The notes below the pieces were generated by a model. The model did not search any database. It was given only the letters and a program-made list of their open reading frames with translations, and was not told where the DNA came from. DNA of 64,000 bases from Neobacillus kokaensis (GTDB lineage: Bacteria > Bacillota > Bacilli > Bacillales > Cytobacillaceae): positions 1-64,000 of the forward strand of contig NZ_BNDS01000025.1 of the NCBI RefSeq assembly GCF_014656545.1, given 5' to 3'. Made by a program: the position numbers and the translations under genes. The first letter of the stretch is position 1, and each line of letters opens with the position of its first letter. Positions 53,237-63,197 of this stretch are shown piece after piece.

Positions 53237-54799
53237 TTGTCGATATCTAACCATTTGTTGACGGATGAACAAATTGTTGAGTTCATTACGAAAGGATATC
53301 TTGTGCTTCAGAACGACCTGCCGCCGCAGCTTCATAAGGATGTTATGGACAAAATTTATTACGTAATGCATGAGGAGGGGAACCCAGGAAATAATATTTT
53401 ACCTCGGGTTCCTGACATCGCTGAATTTTTTGAAACACCGATTGTAAAAGGTGCGTTAACAAGCGTGCTCGGACCGGATTACTACATGCACCCTCATCGG
53501 CATTGTCATTATAATCAGCCGGGTAATCAGGCTCCTGGTGGTGGAGAATGGCATAAAGACGGATATTGGTCTTCCATGCGGAGTCACCGACCATGGTGGG
53601 CGATGATTTTTTATTATACGCAAGATATTACCGAAGATTTAGGGCCAACCGCTATTATGCCTGGCTCCCAATATTACGAAAAGTTTCTCGGAGATAAAGG
53701 AGAGACACTCCTTCCGACTGGAAAAGCAGGTACGATGGTTATGGTACATTTTGATCTTTGGCATAAAGCATCACTTAATGTGTCCAATTTAGATCGTTAC
53801 ATGTTAAAGTTTCAATTCGCAAGACTTAAAGAACCAGAATACCCGAGTTGGAATCACAAAAATAAAGAGATGGTATTACCTGAAGGGACACCCGCAATAC
53901 ATCTAAACCTTTGGCAAGATGTGTGGGATTGGCTTAGGCACGAACCAGCAAGAAGCGTAGCGGCAAAGACGATCGATGATTACGATTTATCACAGCTTAA
54001 AGCCGATTTAAATGCAATGGATGCTTCCGTGCGGGGACGGGCAGCTGATCAACTTGGTTTGATAGGGGAAGCGGCAGCTTCATACGTTTCGGAGCTTGGA
54101 CGTTTGCTTAGCGATCCAGTGGAAGCTGTGGCTTTAAATGCTGCATATGCTCTAGGTCATATGGGTTTAGCGGGTACACGCACGTTGCTTGAGCAATTAC
54201 AGCATGGATCTAATCTGATTGCTAAACGTGCTGCATACGGCTTACAAGGATCAGGTAGCATAGCAATTCCTGGCCTTATCGGTACACTTGGTCATAAAGA
54301 AGAGAATAGAAGAGCTTTAGCCGCTTTTGTTCTCGGTATGCTCGGCTCAACTGCAAGTGAAGCAGTTCCAGCTCTAATTATGTCTTTACAAGATCAAAGT
54401 CAATGGGTGCGCCGTAATAGTATTGAAGCTCTTGGGATGATTGTGCACCCTGCTGATCAGATAGTACCTGCGTTGGTGAAGGCTTTGAAAGAGTCATTAC
54501 TCGAGGAATCAGCAGATTCTGCAAAATCGGGCGATTTATATGTCCAAAATCAAACATATATTATAAACAAAAATGGCTATACCGCAGCCCTTTCTTTGTT
54601 ACGTGCAGGGAAGGAAGGCGACGCGGATATCGTAGTAGATGCCTTAAAGAAGGCGTTGAATAGCAAGGACCGTTATTTACGCGCGTATGCTGCTGAAGCT
54701 CTGTCCCATGTTCGTACAGAAGAAGCAATTGACGCGTTGATCCGTTTTGGCCGTTCTTCCAGATGGTGTCCGGATACGCATAAATACAGCACATTCTAA
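53237..54799 (+). CDS. Phytanoyl-CoA dioxygenase-like protein fused to HEAT repeats (2)
   Basis: Paralogue of the protein at 47335, 520 residues. The dioxygenase half has ITKGYLVLQNDLPP, WHKDGYWSS with the H-x-D pair near residue 103, DLWHKASLN with the distal His and LDRYMLKFQF with the 2-oxoglutarate Arg. The HEAT half (about 255-510) is longer than in the paralogue and includes an inserted stretch (QNQTYIINKNGYTAAL). It ends SRWCPDTHKYSTF. A TTG at 53237, ten bases after AAAGGGAG, is the likely start; a GTG at 53228 lies too close to the site. It is followed by an enolase-superfamily gene. Confidence 0.8.
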   Translation: MSISNHLLTDEQIVEFITKGYLVLQNDLPPQLHKDVMDKIYYVMHEEGNPGNNILPRVPDIAEFFETPIVKGALTSVLGPDYYMHPHRHCHYNQPGNQAPGGGEWHKDGYWSSMRSHRPWWAMIFYYTQDITEDLGPTAIMPGSQYYEKFLGDKGETLLPTGKAGTMVMVHFDLWHKASLNVSNLDRYMLKFQFARLKEPEYPSWNHKNKEMVLPEGTPAIHLNLWQDVWDWLRHEPARSVAAKTIDDYDLSQLKADLNAMDASVRGRAADQLGLIGEAAASYVSELGRLLSDPVEAVALNAAYALGHMGLAGTRTLLEQLQHGSNLIAKRAAYGLQGSGSIAIPGLIGTLGHKEENRRALAAFVLGMLGSTASEAVPALIMSLQDQSQWVRRNSIEALGMIVHPADQIVPALVKALKESLLEESADSAKSGDLYVQNQTYIINKNGYTAALSLLRAGKEGDADIVVDALKKALNSKDRYLRAYAAEALSHVRTEEAIDALIRFGRSSRWCPDTHKYSTF

Positions 54800-55202
54800 T
54801 CGTTGTTTACTAGCAAATCTTCGATTAAGTTCAAATTAAATACTGACATTATTATGGTAACAGCACATTGAAACAGATGGTAATTATGTGCATCGAGAAA
54901 ATTGAGTATATTTTTAACACGACTTTTTAGAGGATTATGATGAAGAGCGCATTTGGAAATCCTTAGCCATCTACAACATAGAGATGGCTAAAGGGCTCCT
55001 CATGCAATGTAAACACATCTGTATCAAATCGTACAAAGAACCCGTTTGTTTTTTGAAACTACTAGTATAGTTTTGTAGGTATCTATTTGTTAATCATACA
55101 TATCTCACAATATGAATTATTGTAATATTCTAAAAATAGGTTGGGGTTGCTTTGGAAGGAGGAGCCTCCCTTGGCTACCAAAGATAAAAAGGAGAATAGT
55201 TT
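54800..55202. other. Gap with a terminator-like hairpin
   Basis: No gene. CCTTAGCCATCT / AGATGGCTAAAGG (54961-54994) forms a stem with a nine-base loop and weak T content. A GGAGG / CCTCC hairpin lies at about 55156 before the next gene's AAAAGGAG site. Confidence 0.5.
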
Positions 55203-56300
55203 ATGAAAATCATAGATGTTGAAAGTTTCGTATTACATGTTCCTATCACTCCGCCGATTACAGATGCCATAAATGTAGCCACACATTGGGGACTTGCAGG
55301 TGTAAGGATTTTTACAGATGAAGGTATAATCGGTTGTGGTTACACAGGCACAACTGCGTTTGGCGATGAAATGATAGCAAAAACGATCGATCAGTACTAT
55401 CGAGAAGTTTTAATTGGAAAAGATCCTTTTATGGTTAAGGAAATTTGGGACGAGCTTCGATTTGGCAAAATGCATTGGATTGGTCGTGCCGGTGTTACGC
55501 ATATGGCGTTAGCAGCAGTAGATATTGCGTTGTGGGATATTATGGCGAAGGTTGCCAAGCAACCTCTGTGGAAATATTTAGGAGGGCATAAGCCGAAAAA
55601 AATTAAAGCATACAACACGAACGGCGGATGGCTTAACTGGTCTAAAGATAGGTTACTAAAAGATGTAACCGAAATTGTAGAGCAAGGATTTAGCGGTGTG
55701 AAAATGAAAGTAGGTAAGCCTAATCCTAAAGAAGATTATGACAGGGTTAAAGCGGTAAGAAAAGCGATCGGTGATGATATCACCCTTATGATAGATGTTA
55801 ACCAAATGTGGAGCATAAACACAGCTATGACTTGGGGGAAAAAACTGGAAGAGTTTGATTTATTTTGGCTGGAAGAACCTTTAAATCCAGATGATATCCT
55901 GAATCATAAAAAGCTCGCTAATGAGTTAAATGTTCCAATCGCATTGGGCGAACATGTGTACACAAAATACGCTTTTCGTGATTATATCCATCAAGGAGCA
56001 GTCGAATACGTTCAAGTAGATGTAACGCGTGTCGCAGGTATCACTGAATGGTTACAAGTCGCTGGACTTGCTGCTGCGTATGATCTACCAGTGTGCCCAC
56101 ATGTCGGTGATATGGGGCAAATTCATCAACATCTTGTAGCTTCTACACAAAATGCAACTATGCTTGAATATATTCCTTGGATCCGTCACATCTTTGTGGA
56201 ACCGATTCAAGTAGACAATGGTTATTACGTCCTCCCTGAAATGCCAGGTGCATCGACGGATATATTACCCGGATACTTTAAGAAATATCGTGTGAAGTAA
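55203..56300 (+). CDS. Enolase-superfamily enzyme, mandelate racemase/MLE subgroup
   Basis: TIM-barrel enzyme of 365 residues, likely a sugar-acid dehydratase or racemase. Catalytic features: KxK in GVKMKVGKP near residue 163, metal ligands Asp in TLMIDVNQMW near 198, Glu in FWLEEPLN near 224 and Glu in ALGEHVYTK near 250. The Asp in VQVDVTRVAG near 273 and the His in CPHVGDMG near 300 form the mandelate-racemase-type dyad. The substrate cannot be read from sequence. Neighbouring dioxygenase and AraC genes suggest a small catabolic cluster. Confidence 0.85.
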   Translation: MKIIDVESFVLHVPITPPITDAINVATHWGLAGVRIFTDEGIIGCGYTGTTAFGDEMIAKTIDQYYREVLIGKDPFMVKEIWDELRFGKMHWIGRAGVTHMALAAVDIALWDIMAKVAKQPLWKYLGGHKPKKIKAYNTNGGWLNWSKDRLLKDVTEIVEQGFSGVKMKVGKPNPKEDYDRVKAVRKAIGDDITLMIDVNQMWSINTAMTWGKKLEEFDLFWLEEPLNPDDILNHKKLANELNVPIALGEHVYTKYAFRDYIHQGAVEYVQVDVTRVAGITEWLQVAGLAAAYDLPVCPHVGDMGQIHQHLVASTQNATMLEYIPWIRHIFVEPIQVDNGYYVLPEMPGASTDILPGYFKKYRVK

Positions 56301-56764
56301 GGTCAATAAGTTTATAAATACAATTCCTGATGGATTAGTAGAATTATGTTTATATTTATAGCAAGCTGGTTAACTTGAAAGTACTAATTTAAAAATGTAT
56401 GGTCCAGTTGTGAAAAGAGCCAAGGAGTTAATCAGACAGGGGTGTGACGCGAGAGAATTACATTTTTGCGAGGAAGTGTGGGAAAAGATGACATCCACTT
56501 TTTGTTATCATGTCCTAATATAGCTAACCAATTTCATGAAGGCAAGAACGAAATATGTAGGATTTGAGGACGGAGTTTAATCTCACTTAGTATGCCTTAT
56601 ATCAGACCTTTCAGAAGACTTGAGTCTTAGTTAGCGATTTCGGCATTTTCCGATTTGATTAAAGATGAATATTTTAGCAAATTCCACACCCTGATATTTT
56701 ACGGAATGGTCTGAATCTGATACAATCATTAGCTAATTAAATACTAAGGTTTGGGGTGAACACC
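56301..56764. other. Gap before the second AraC gene
   Basis: No confident gene. A 42-codon frame at 56395-56523 (MYGPVVKRAKELIRQGCD) looks protein-like but lacks a ribosome binding site and may be a fragment. The last 60 bases likely carry the regulator's promoter. Confidence 0.35.
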
Positions 56765-57628
56765 ATGGATCTCGCCGATTTTCATCCTTATGTTTATTAT
56801 GCAACCCAATACCATTTTTCCAAAGGGCAGACTAGTAACTTAAGAATCTGTTATACCAGTTCGCTTTATTTGATTAGTGAAGGAAAGGGAACTTTACATA
56901 CATTAGGGCGGACATATGAAACTGCTCCAGGATCCCTTGTTTATATTCCGGCTGGGCAGCAACATGAATGGATTGCAGACGAAAAAAATCCAATGGTACA
57001 CGTTTGTTGCTATTTTGATTGGTCATACATAAATCGCAAGACTGTGTTCGAATGGCCTAGTTCCATTTGTTATGATTTTACGCAGCTCCGCCCATCCTTA
57101 ATTGGTCCTGCGTTTCCATATCCGATCCCAGAACATTCTAAAGTGGAGACACTTCGTTTATGGATTGAATTGTTCGAGCTCTTTTATACATCTAATGAAT
57201 ATACAAATGAACGAACGTATATAAGGAGCCTTAAAATTCAAAATCATTTTCAACAATTTATTGAGTATTTTTTAAACCATGTTTTGAATGAAGAGAATAT
57301 TCCAGACCCGCGTATAAACAAGCTTCTTGCACAGATGGAGCAAGATCTAATGCATGGTTGCCTGGAATCGTTAGAAATCTACTATAAAGAGCTTCGGATT
57401 AGCAGGGGGCATTTTTTTGAACTGTTTAAAAAAGCAACTGGATTTTCTCCTCAGCAATATATTAACCACTTCCGGATCCGACGAGCGAAGGACGATTTGA
57501 GATTTACCAATTTGAGCATTACGGAAATTGCGGAAAAAAACCACTTTTCATCAGTTCATTATTTTTCAAGATTGTTTCGTAAATTAACCGGTCAAACGCC
57601 TCGAGAATTCAGAGAGGCAGAACAATAA
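56765..57628 (+). CDS. AraC family transcriptional regulator (2)
   Basis: Regulator of 287 residues. The N-terminal cupin (SLYLISEGKGTLHTLGRTYETAPGSLVYIPAGQQHEW) should sense a small ligand. The C-terminus has the second and stronger helix-turn-helix, LSITEIAEKNHFSSVHYFSRLFRKLTGQTPREFR near residue 253. ATG 56765 is preferred over GTG 56756 by spacing to GGGGTG. Same strand as the upstream enolase-type gene, which it may regulate. Not closely similar to the AraC protein at 48753. Confidence 0.86.
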   Translation: MDLADFHPYVYYATQYHFSKGQTSNLRICYTSSLYLISEGKGTLHTLGRTYETAPGSLVYIPAGQQHEWIADEKNPMVHVCCYFDWSYINRKTVFEWPSSICYDFTQLRPSLIGPAFPYPIPEHSKVETLRLWIELFELFYTSNEYTNERTYIRSLKIQNHFQQFIEYFLNHVLNEENIPDPRINKLLAQMEQDLMHGCLESLEIYYKELRISRGHFFELFKKATGFSPQQYINHFRIRRAKDDLRFTNLSITEIAEKNHFSSVHYFSRLFRKLTGQTPREFREAEQ

Positions 57629-57870
57629 AGGAACGATAATAATTTGTTTCATCCATTTAATACCTCAGATCTTAAAATAAAGAATAATTGATTGGCATCA
57701 TTCTGAGTTTCCAATAGATATATTACATTCGCAAAGAGAAGGCAAAAATTTAAGAGCAAAGACACCAACAGAAGGATTGATAAGTATAGAGAGTATTTTC
57801 ACCACAGGTGTACAAATAATTGACTAACTAAGATAAACTGTTTATCTATGGTTTGCCTTTTCTTACGAAG
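57629..57870. other. Gap between the AraC gene and AraC pseudogene
   Basis: AT-rich with no coding frame recognised. Confidence 0.4.
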
Positions 57871-57879
57871 ATGAAATTG

Positions 57880-58528
57880 GGATTGGTCAATTGGTAAGGC
57901 CGCAAATGATTGGCATGTCGAAGAGTTAAAGAAAATGATTCTTGCTTGCAGTCAGATATTATCCTTGGTGTGACTCATCATGGAGCAGTACACTGATAAC
58001 GCAGGCCTTGATTATGTAATGTTATATATTGAGCCACAATTACTATTAGAGGTTACCCAGAAAAAAGACTTAGTACGTTTCTCAACCCCTATTGTGTATG
58101 ATTATAGACTTGAACAAAGAATATTAAGTCTTTCTAATGCAATATTAAGCGAAAAAGATGAGGCTTTGTGTAATGAATAACTAATATCCCTCACAGATAG
58201 CCTTATTCAAACGAATCTTTCTACAGAGTATAAGAAAGATAAAGCTCTAGTTAGAAATGCAAAGGATATTCTTCATGCCAACTTAGAAAATGTACTTAAG
58301 CTTGACGAGATATGCAAAGAGCTTGATTTATCTAAATTTCAGTTTATCAGGTTGTTAAAGGCCCAAACTGAAATTACACCATACCAATACTTTCTTAATT
58401 GCAAGATAGAACGTGCAAAGCAGTTAATGAAAAAAATGGGGATATCTATTGATTTAATCCATTTAAATAAACACTTTAAAAGTGTATATGGAACAACAGC
58501 ATTTGAATATATGTCACATTTAAATTAA
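57880..58528 (+). pseudogene. AraC family regulator pseudogene
   Basis: Reads as an AraC-type regulator in pieces. A 66-codon frame (57980-58180) covers part of the middle. After an in-frame TAA at 58178-58180 the same frame continues through the first helix-turn-helix (LKLDEICKELDLSKFQFIRLLKAQ) and the second domain (HFKSVYGTTAFEYMSHLN) to TAA 58526. The second helix-turn-helix has lost about ten residues between SIDLI and HLNKHF. Frameshifts before 57980 destroy the N-terminus. Confidence 0.8.
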
Positions 58529-58553
58529 AGTATATTATCTATCTTCAACAAAC

Positions 58554-58592
58554 GGGCGCTTTCCTGCAAACAAGGAAAAGCGCTCTTTTTTA
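58554..58592 (+). terminator. Terminator after the AraC pseudogene
   Basis: GGGCGCTTTCC / GGAAAAGCGCTC hairpin with an eight-base loop and a T run. Confidence 0.8.
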
Positions 58593-58721
58593 TTTTGGGT
58601 CTAGATCATGGAAAAACTACCGTAAAAAACCTGGATATTTATGTTAATATCAGTATGAAGATAGTGAAGATGAAAGGAACAGTTTAGTTTGGCAACGACA
58701 GAGTTTTTTGGGGAGAGTATA

Positions 58722-58790
58722 TTGAACAAGAAAAAATTAAGGATTATTTTTACTACAATAATTCTGGTTATTGTGATTTCGTTTTATTAG
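58722..58790 (+). pseudogene. Signal-anchor remnant of a lost gene
   Basis: A TTG-started 22-codon frame after GGGGAGAG encodes only a basic start and one hydrophobic helix (LRIIFTTIILVIVISFY), then stops at TAG. It looks like the first exported segment of a lipoprotein or membrane protein whose body is gone. Confidence 0.35.
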
Positions 58791-58866
58791 TACAATACAA
58801 AAAAGTTATAAGTGGATTATAAATTAGTCACTTTCTTAGTAGATAAAAATCAGAAAGGATGCAAAA

Positions 58867-61143
58867 ATGTCAGAAATAAAAGATGAAATTATTTTAAGAG
58901 GGCTTAAGGAAAATAATTTAAAAAATGTAGATTTAAACATACCAAAAGAAAAAATCATCGTATTTACTGGACTTTCAGGCTCAGGAAAGAGCTCAGTCGT
59001 TTTTGATACATTAGCGACAGAAAGTAGAAGACAAATGACGATGAACTATCCTCTCTATGTCAGAAATCAAATGCCAAGGTATGAGCGGCCCCACGCCGAT
59101 CTGATGCAAAATCTAAGCCCGGTTGTAGTAGTGGAACAAAGGCCTATAGGGGGCAATGCCCGCTCAACAGTAGGCACCTATATGGATATAAATCCATTGA
59201 TTAGACTTTTGTTCTCAAGAATAGGAAAGCCATCAATAGGCTCTGCCACCGATTTTTCAAGTCAAAGTTCTTTTGGCAGATGTCCAGAATGTGGCGGATA
59301 TGGGGAGGTCATTACGCCAGATCTAAATAAGATGATCGATTACGATAAGTCACTGCGAGAGTATGCGGTGAGATTTAAGCCATTATCACCTGCCGGCTGG
59401 CAAGGTAATTGGATGATGACCTGTGGATTATTCGATCCAGATAAACCCTTAAAGGACTATTCTGAAGAAGACCTCCAATTATTATTGTATGGTCCGCGAG
59501 AAGGTGAAAGAGCCTATGCGCCGTTTAATACCAAAAATGGACCACACAACGCAGAGTGGGATGGGTTATTGCCTAGATTTACACGCCTTTATATAAATAG
59601 AGACATTTCAAAACTAAGGCAAGTATCCCAGGACGATGTCTTAGCCGTGTCAACACATTCATTATGCCCTACCTGCCAAGGTTCAGGGCTAAATCCAAAG
59701 GTATTAGAATGCAGGATAAATGGCTTAAATATCGCAGAATACGATCAATTAGAGCTCCCAGAAATACTAGAAGAACTAAAGAACATAAAAGATCCGATGG
59801 GAGAATCTATAGCACAACAAGCAATCCCGCATGTAAAACAGCTAGTCGACATGGGACTAGGTTATTTGAGTCTATCAAGAAAAATGGGCACCCTGTCCGG
59901 CGGCGAAGCTCAAAGGGTGAAAATCGCTCGTCATTTAGGGAGCAGCCTAAACAATATTACATATATTTTCGACGAACCAAGTGCAGGGCTCCATCCGGAA
60001 GAAGTGGATATGTTAATTATTATGCTAAAAAGGATAAAAGCCCAGCATAATACTGTCATCGTAATCGAACACAATCTATCTGTAATAAAAGCAGCGGATG
60101 AAATAATTGAAATGGGACCAGGAGCAGGTGTAAATGGAGGAGAAGTGATCTATCAAGGAAAGTTAGGAGGACTAAAAAACTCTCCCACTGCCGCCGCCCT
60201 AAACCGCAAGCTAAAAATAAATAAAAATCCAAGGGATAGTAAAAGTTATTTTACAATAAACAGAGCAAGTAACAATAATTTAAAAAGTATCAGCGTAAAT
60301 ATTCCTAAAAATGTCTTAGTCTCTATATGTGGAGTATCAGGTTCAGGTAAAAGCTCCTTAATACTGGAAGCATTCACAGATAGATTTCCAGAAACCATAA
60401 TGGTAGGACAAGCCGGCATAGGAATCTCCAACCGTTCGACCCTAGCTACATATATGGGAATAATGGATGATATTCGCGCAATATTTTCAAAAGAAACAGG
60501 ACAACCCGCAGGCTGGTTCAGCTTTAACTCCTTAGGAGCCTGTCCTGTCTGCAAAGGAAAAGGCGTCCTAACGCCGGAAGTAGCATTTGCAGATCCAGTG
60601 ACGATTCCTTGCGAAGCATGTGGTGGTACGAGATATTCAGACGAAGCACTTTCCTATCGATATCAAGATAAAAATATAGTAGAGATTTTAGATTTAACTA
60701 TAGACGAGGCAATTAACTATTTCAAAATACCAAAGATCATTAAAAGGGTGAATACGCTAAAAGACGTAGGATTAGGCTATCTTACCTTAGGACAGACGAC
60801 AAGTTCTCTAAGCGGAGGAGAAGTCCAACGTCTAAAGCTCGCAAGCCACTTACAAAAAGAAGGGCAAATTTACCTATTAGACGAGCCATCCTTAGGACTG
60901 CATACGGAAGATAATGAAAAGCTCTTAGACGTATTTCAAAATCTTGTAAACAGAGGTAATTCTGTCATCATAATTGAACACAATTTAAACTTTATAGCGG
61001 CGAGTGACTGGGTAATCGAATTAGGGCCAGGGGGAGGAAAACAAGGAGGACAAATTATATTCGAAGGCACACCGGATGAGATGATAAATGCAGAAACCTT
61101 GACAGCGAAATGGCTAAAGGATGGAGTTAGGAAACATGCGTAA
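58867..61143 (+). CDS. UvrA-like ABC ATPase, short form
   Basis: Duplicated ABC ATPase of 758 residues, shorter than UvrA (about 950). First half: P-loop GLSGSGKSS at 35-43, zinc motif CPECGGYG near 138, LSGGEAQRVKIARHLG near 345. Second half: GVSGSGKSS near 490, CPVCKGKG and CEACGGTR near 560-585, and LSGGEVQRLKLASHL near 650. The missing length suggests loss of the UvrB-interaction insert, as in UvrA2 or drug-resistance UvrA-like proteins. It could remove DNA-bound drugs. ATG follows GAAAGGATG. A decayed 5' copy of the same gene lies at 52624. Confidence 0.85.
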   Translation: MSEIKDEIILRGLKENNLKNVDLNIPKEKIIVFTGLSGSGKSSVVFDTLATESRRQMTMNYPLYVRNQMPRYERPHADLMQNLSPVVVVEQRPIGGNARSTVGTYMDINPLIRLLFSRIGKPSIGSATDFSSQSSFGRCPECGGYGEVITPDLNKMIDYDKSLREYAVRFKPLSPAGWQGNWMMTCGLFDPDKPLKDYSEEDLQLLLYGPREGERAYAPFNTKNGPHNAEWDGLLPRFTRLYINRDISKLRQVSQDDVLAVSTHSLCPTCQGSGLNPKVLECRINGLNIAEYDQLELPEILEELKNIKDPMGESIAQQAIPHVKQLVDMGLGYLSLSRKMGTLSGGEAQRVKIARHLGSSLNNITYIFDEPSAGLHPEEVDMLIIMLKRIKAQHNTVIVIEHNLSVIKAADEIIEMGPGAGVNGGEVIYQGKLGGLKNSPTAAALNRKLKINKNPRDSKSYFTINRASNNNLKSISVNIPKNVLVSICGVSGSGKSSLILEAFTDRFPETIMVGQAGIGISNRSTLATYMGIMDDIRAIFSKETGQPAGWFSFNSLGACPVCKGKGVLTPEVAFADPVTIPCEACGGTRYSDEALSYRYQDKNIVEILDLTIDEAINYFKIPKIIKRVNTLKDVGLGYLTLGQTTSSLSGGEVQRLKLASHLQKEGQIYLLDEPSLGLHTEDNEKLLDVFQNLVNRGNSVIIIEHNLNFIAASDWVIELGPGGGKQGGQIIFEGTPDEMINAETLTAKWLKDGVRKHA

Positions 61144-61836
61144 ATATTCACCAGCACCTCTTTTGTTGCCACATACACTCCACACATGTAGAAGTAGTTT
61201 GGAAAGTTAATTATATAATCAAAAATAAACTAGTTCTTGTCAATTTAATTTTTTGGCTAGAACTGTTTTTTTATAAAAATTTTTGTTTTGTCCTTCTATT
61301 TCTGTCTTTTCGAGTTTTCTACCCATTTTTGTTTTCGGAACAAATTTTAAATTGCAGGTGGGATAACAATTGATTGTTTTATACACAAAAAGAAGGTAAC
61401 TAACCTTAGGCGTTACTTTTGCTTAGTCCAAATATCTGAGGGGGTCGGTGCTATAGATTGTAGAACTGCCTATTTTCTTGAAACGGTAGTAATGTACCAA
61501 AAGGAGGTATTAAGACTTTAAATAAAATCCAACCCTTATCCCTTTAAAAATATTACGTCCAAAAGAAAAAATGGGTGTTTTTTCTTTTGGACGTGGACAA
61601 GATAAAATTGGATGGGGGGTAATCATGACAAATTATTTTATTTTTGTTCCATTAATTAAGATGGGAATCAATCAGATAAAACACGAATCGCTTTAAGAGG
61701 AGGAAATCATCAAGGAATCAGACAATATAGTAGACAGGATAGAGGGTTTTATGGACTTTAGACCGGTTTTTTCGGTGCGAAACATGAGTTGTTACATATA
61801 TCTATTAAAAAATTTACCTAAAAGGGGAATACTATT
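61144..61836. other. Gap with a long perfect hairpin
   Basis: No confident gene. A perfect 17-bp stem (ACGTCCAAAAGAAAAAA and its complement) with a six-base loop lies at 61555-61594. A 23-codon frame at 61625-61696 follows GGGGGGT and may be a remnant. The triple-RidA promoter must lie downstream of these. Confidence 0.5.
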
Positions 61837-63108
61837 ATGAGCGGCTATAACGCAGTATCAGCAAGAAATACGGAAAATGCTCCAAACGGTAACGGTTTAT
61901 ATTCACAAACTGTAGCTTTCTCTCATTACAATAATCTTTCAGCACAATTACCTATCGAACCGAAAACTGGTAAATTGGTAGCTGGTGGTATAAAAGAGCA
62001 GGCTGAACAGTGCTTTAAAAATATCAAGGCAATTGTAGAAAGCATCGATCATGTTATGAGCGATGTCGTCAGAATTACTGTATTCATTAAGGATATCAAA
62101 GATGTTGACGCTGTAGATGAAGTTTATAAAACGTTCTTCCCAACCTATGTTCCTTCACGGACAACAGTTGCAGTTGCAGCTTTGCCAATGGATGCTTTGG
62201 TGCAAGTTGAAGCACTTGTTACACACGGTGAAGGTACAATTCCAAACGCACCACAAGCAGGTGACCTCATTAAGCTTACAAATAACACGGCAAATGCACC
62301 AACATGTTCTCTATCTACACAAACTGTAGCTTTCTCTCATTACAATAATCTTTCAGCTCAATTGCCAATCGATCCAAAAACTGGCCGATTGGTAGCTGGA
62401 GGTGTAAAAGAGCAGGCTGGACAGTGCCTAAAAAATATCAAGGCAATTTTAGAAAGTATCGATGTTCCTTTTGATGATATTGTTAAAATTACTATCTTCC
62501 TTAAAAATCTCTCGGATACTGAAGCTGTAAATGAAGTTTATAAAACATTCTTCCCAGACACGGCTATCGCCAGAGCCGCAGCCTATGTCCCTGCACGGAC
62601 AATAGTTGCTGCTTCAGCTCTACCTAAGGATGCTTTGGTACAAATCGAAGCAGTGGTGTCACACGGAGATGGTACACCTCCACAAGCTGTTGAAGACAGA
62701 CATGGAATCGTTATATGGGCGAACAATACTGACAATGCACCAAAGTGTTCACTATCTACACAAACTGTAGCGTTCTCTCATTACAACCACCTTTCAGCTC
62801 AATTGCCTTTGGATCCAAAAACTGGCGAATTGGTAGCTGGTGGTGTAAAAGAGCAGGCTGAACAGTGCTTGAAAAATATCAAGGCAATTGTAGAAAGTAT
62901 CGACCACGTTATGGATGATGTAGTTAAAGTAAATATCTTCCTTAAAAATATTGCAGATATTGATGCTGTAGACGAAGCTTACAAAACATTCTTCCCAGGC
63001 GGTGTTCCTGCACGAAGAACAGTTGGCGTATCAGCTTTGGCTCAAGATGCTTTAATCCAAATTGATGCAGTTGTAGCAAACGCTGAAGGAACACCTCCAA
63101 AAGCATAA
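61837..63108 (+). CDS. Triple RidA-domain protein
   Basis: Protein of 423 residues made of three RidA (YjgF/YER057c) domains of about 137, 148 and 137 residues. RidA enzymes deaminate reactive enamines or imines from amino acid metabolism and normally act as trimers of single domains; here three are fused. Each unit has SLSTQTVAFSHYN- or YSQTVAFSHYNNL, VAGGVKEQAEQCLKNIKAI and a conserved Arg (PSRTTV, PARTIV, PARRTV) where RidA binds the carboxylate. The last strand keeps Glu in repeats 1-2 and Asp in repeat 3. Repeat 2 has a nine-residue insert. DNA between repeats is very similar. AAAGGGGAA site, own terminator. Confidence 0.88.
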   Translation: MSGYNAVSARNTENAPNGNGLYSQTVAFSHYNNLSAQLPIEPKTGKLVAGGIKEQAEQCFKNIKAIVESIDHVMSDVVRITVFIKDIKDVDAVDEVYKTFFPTYVPSRTTVAVAALPMDALVQVEALVTHGEGTIPNAPQAGDLIKLTNNTANAPTCSLSTQTVAFSHYNNLSAQLPIDPKTGRLVAGGVKEQAGQCLKNIKAILESIDVPFDDIVKITIFLKNLSDTEAVNEVYKTFFPDTAIARAAAYVPARTIVAASALPKDALVQIEAVVSHGDGTPPQAVEDRHGIVIWANNTDNAPKCSLSTQTVAFSHYNHLSAQLPLDPKTGELVAGGVKEQAEQCLKNIKAIVESIDHVMDDVVKVNIFLKNIADIDAVDEAYKTFFPGGVPARRTVGVSALAQDALIQIDAVVANAEGTPPKA

Positions 63109-63197
63109 CTGGCATTTGTCGGTAAATACAGGAACTATCAAAGTTACTTGTTAATGCCAATGGTGAATGCGAAATCACATATACTATTCATAAAAAA

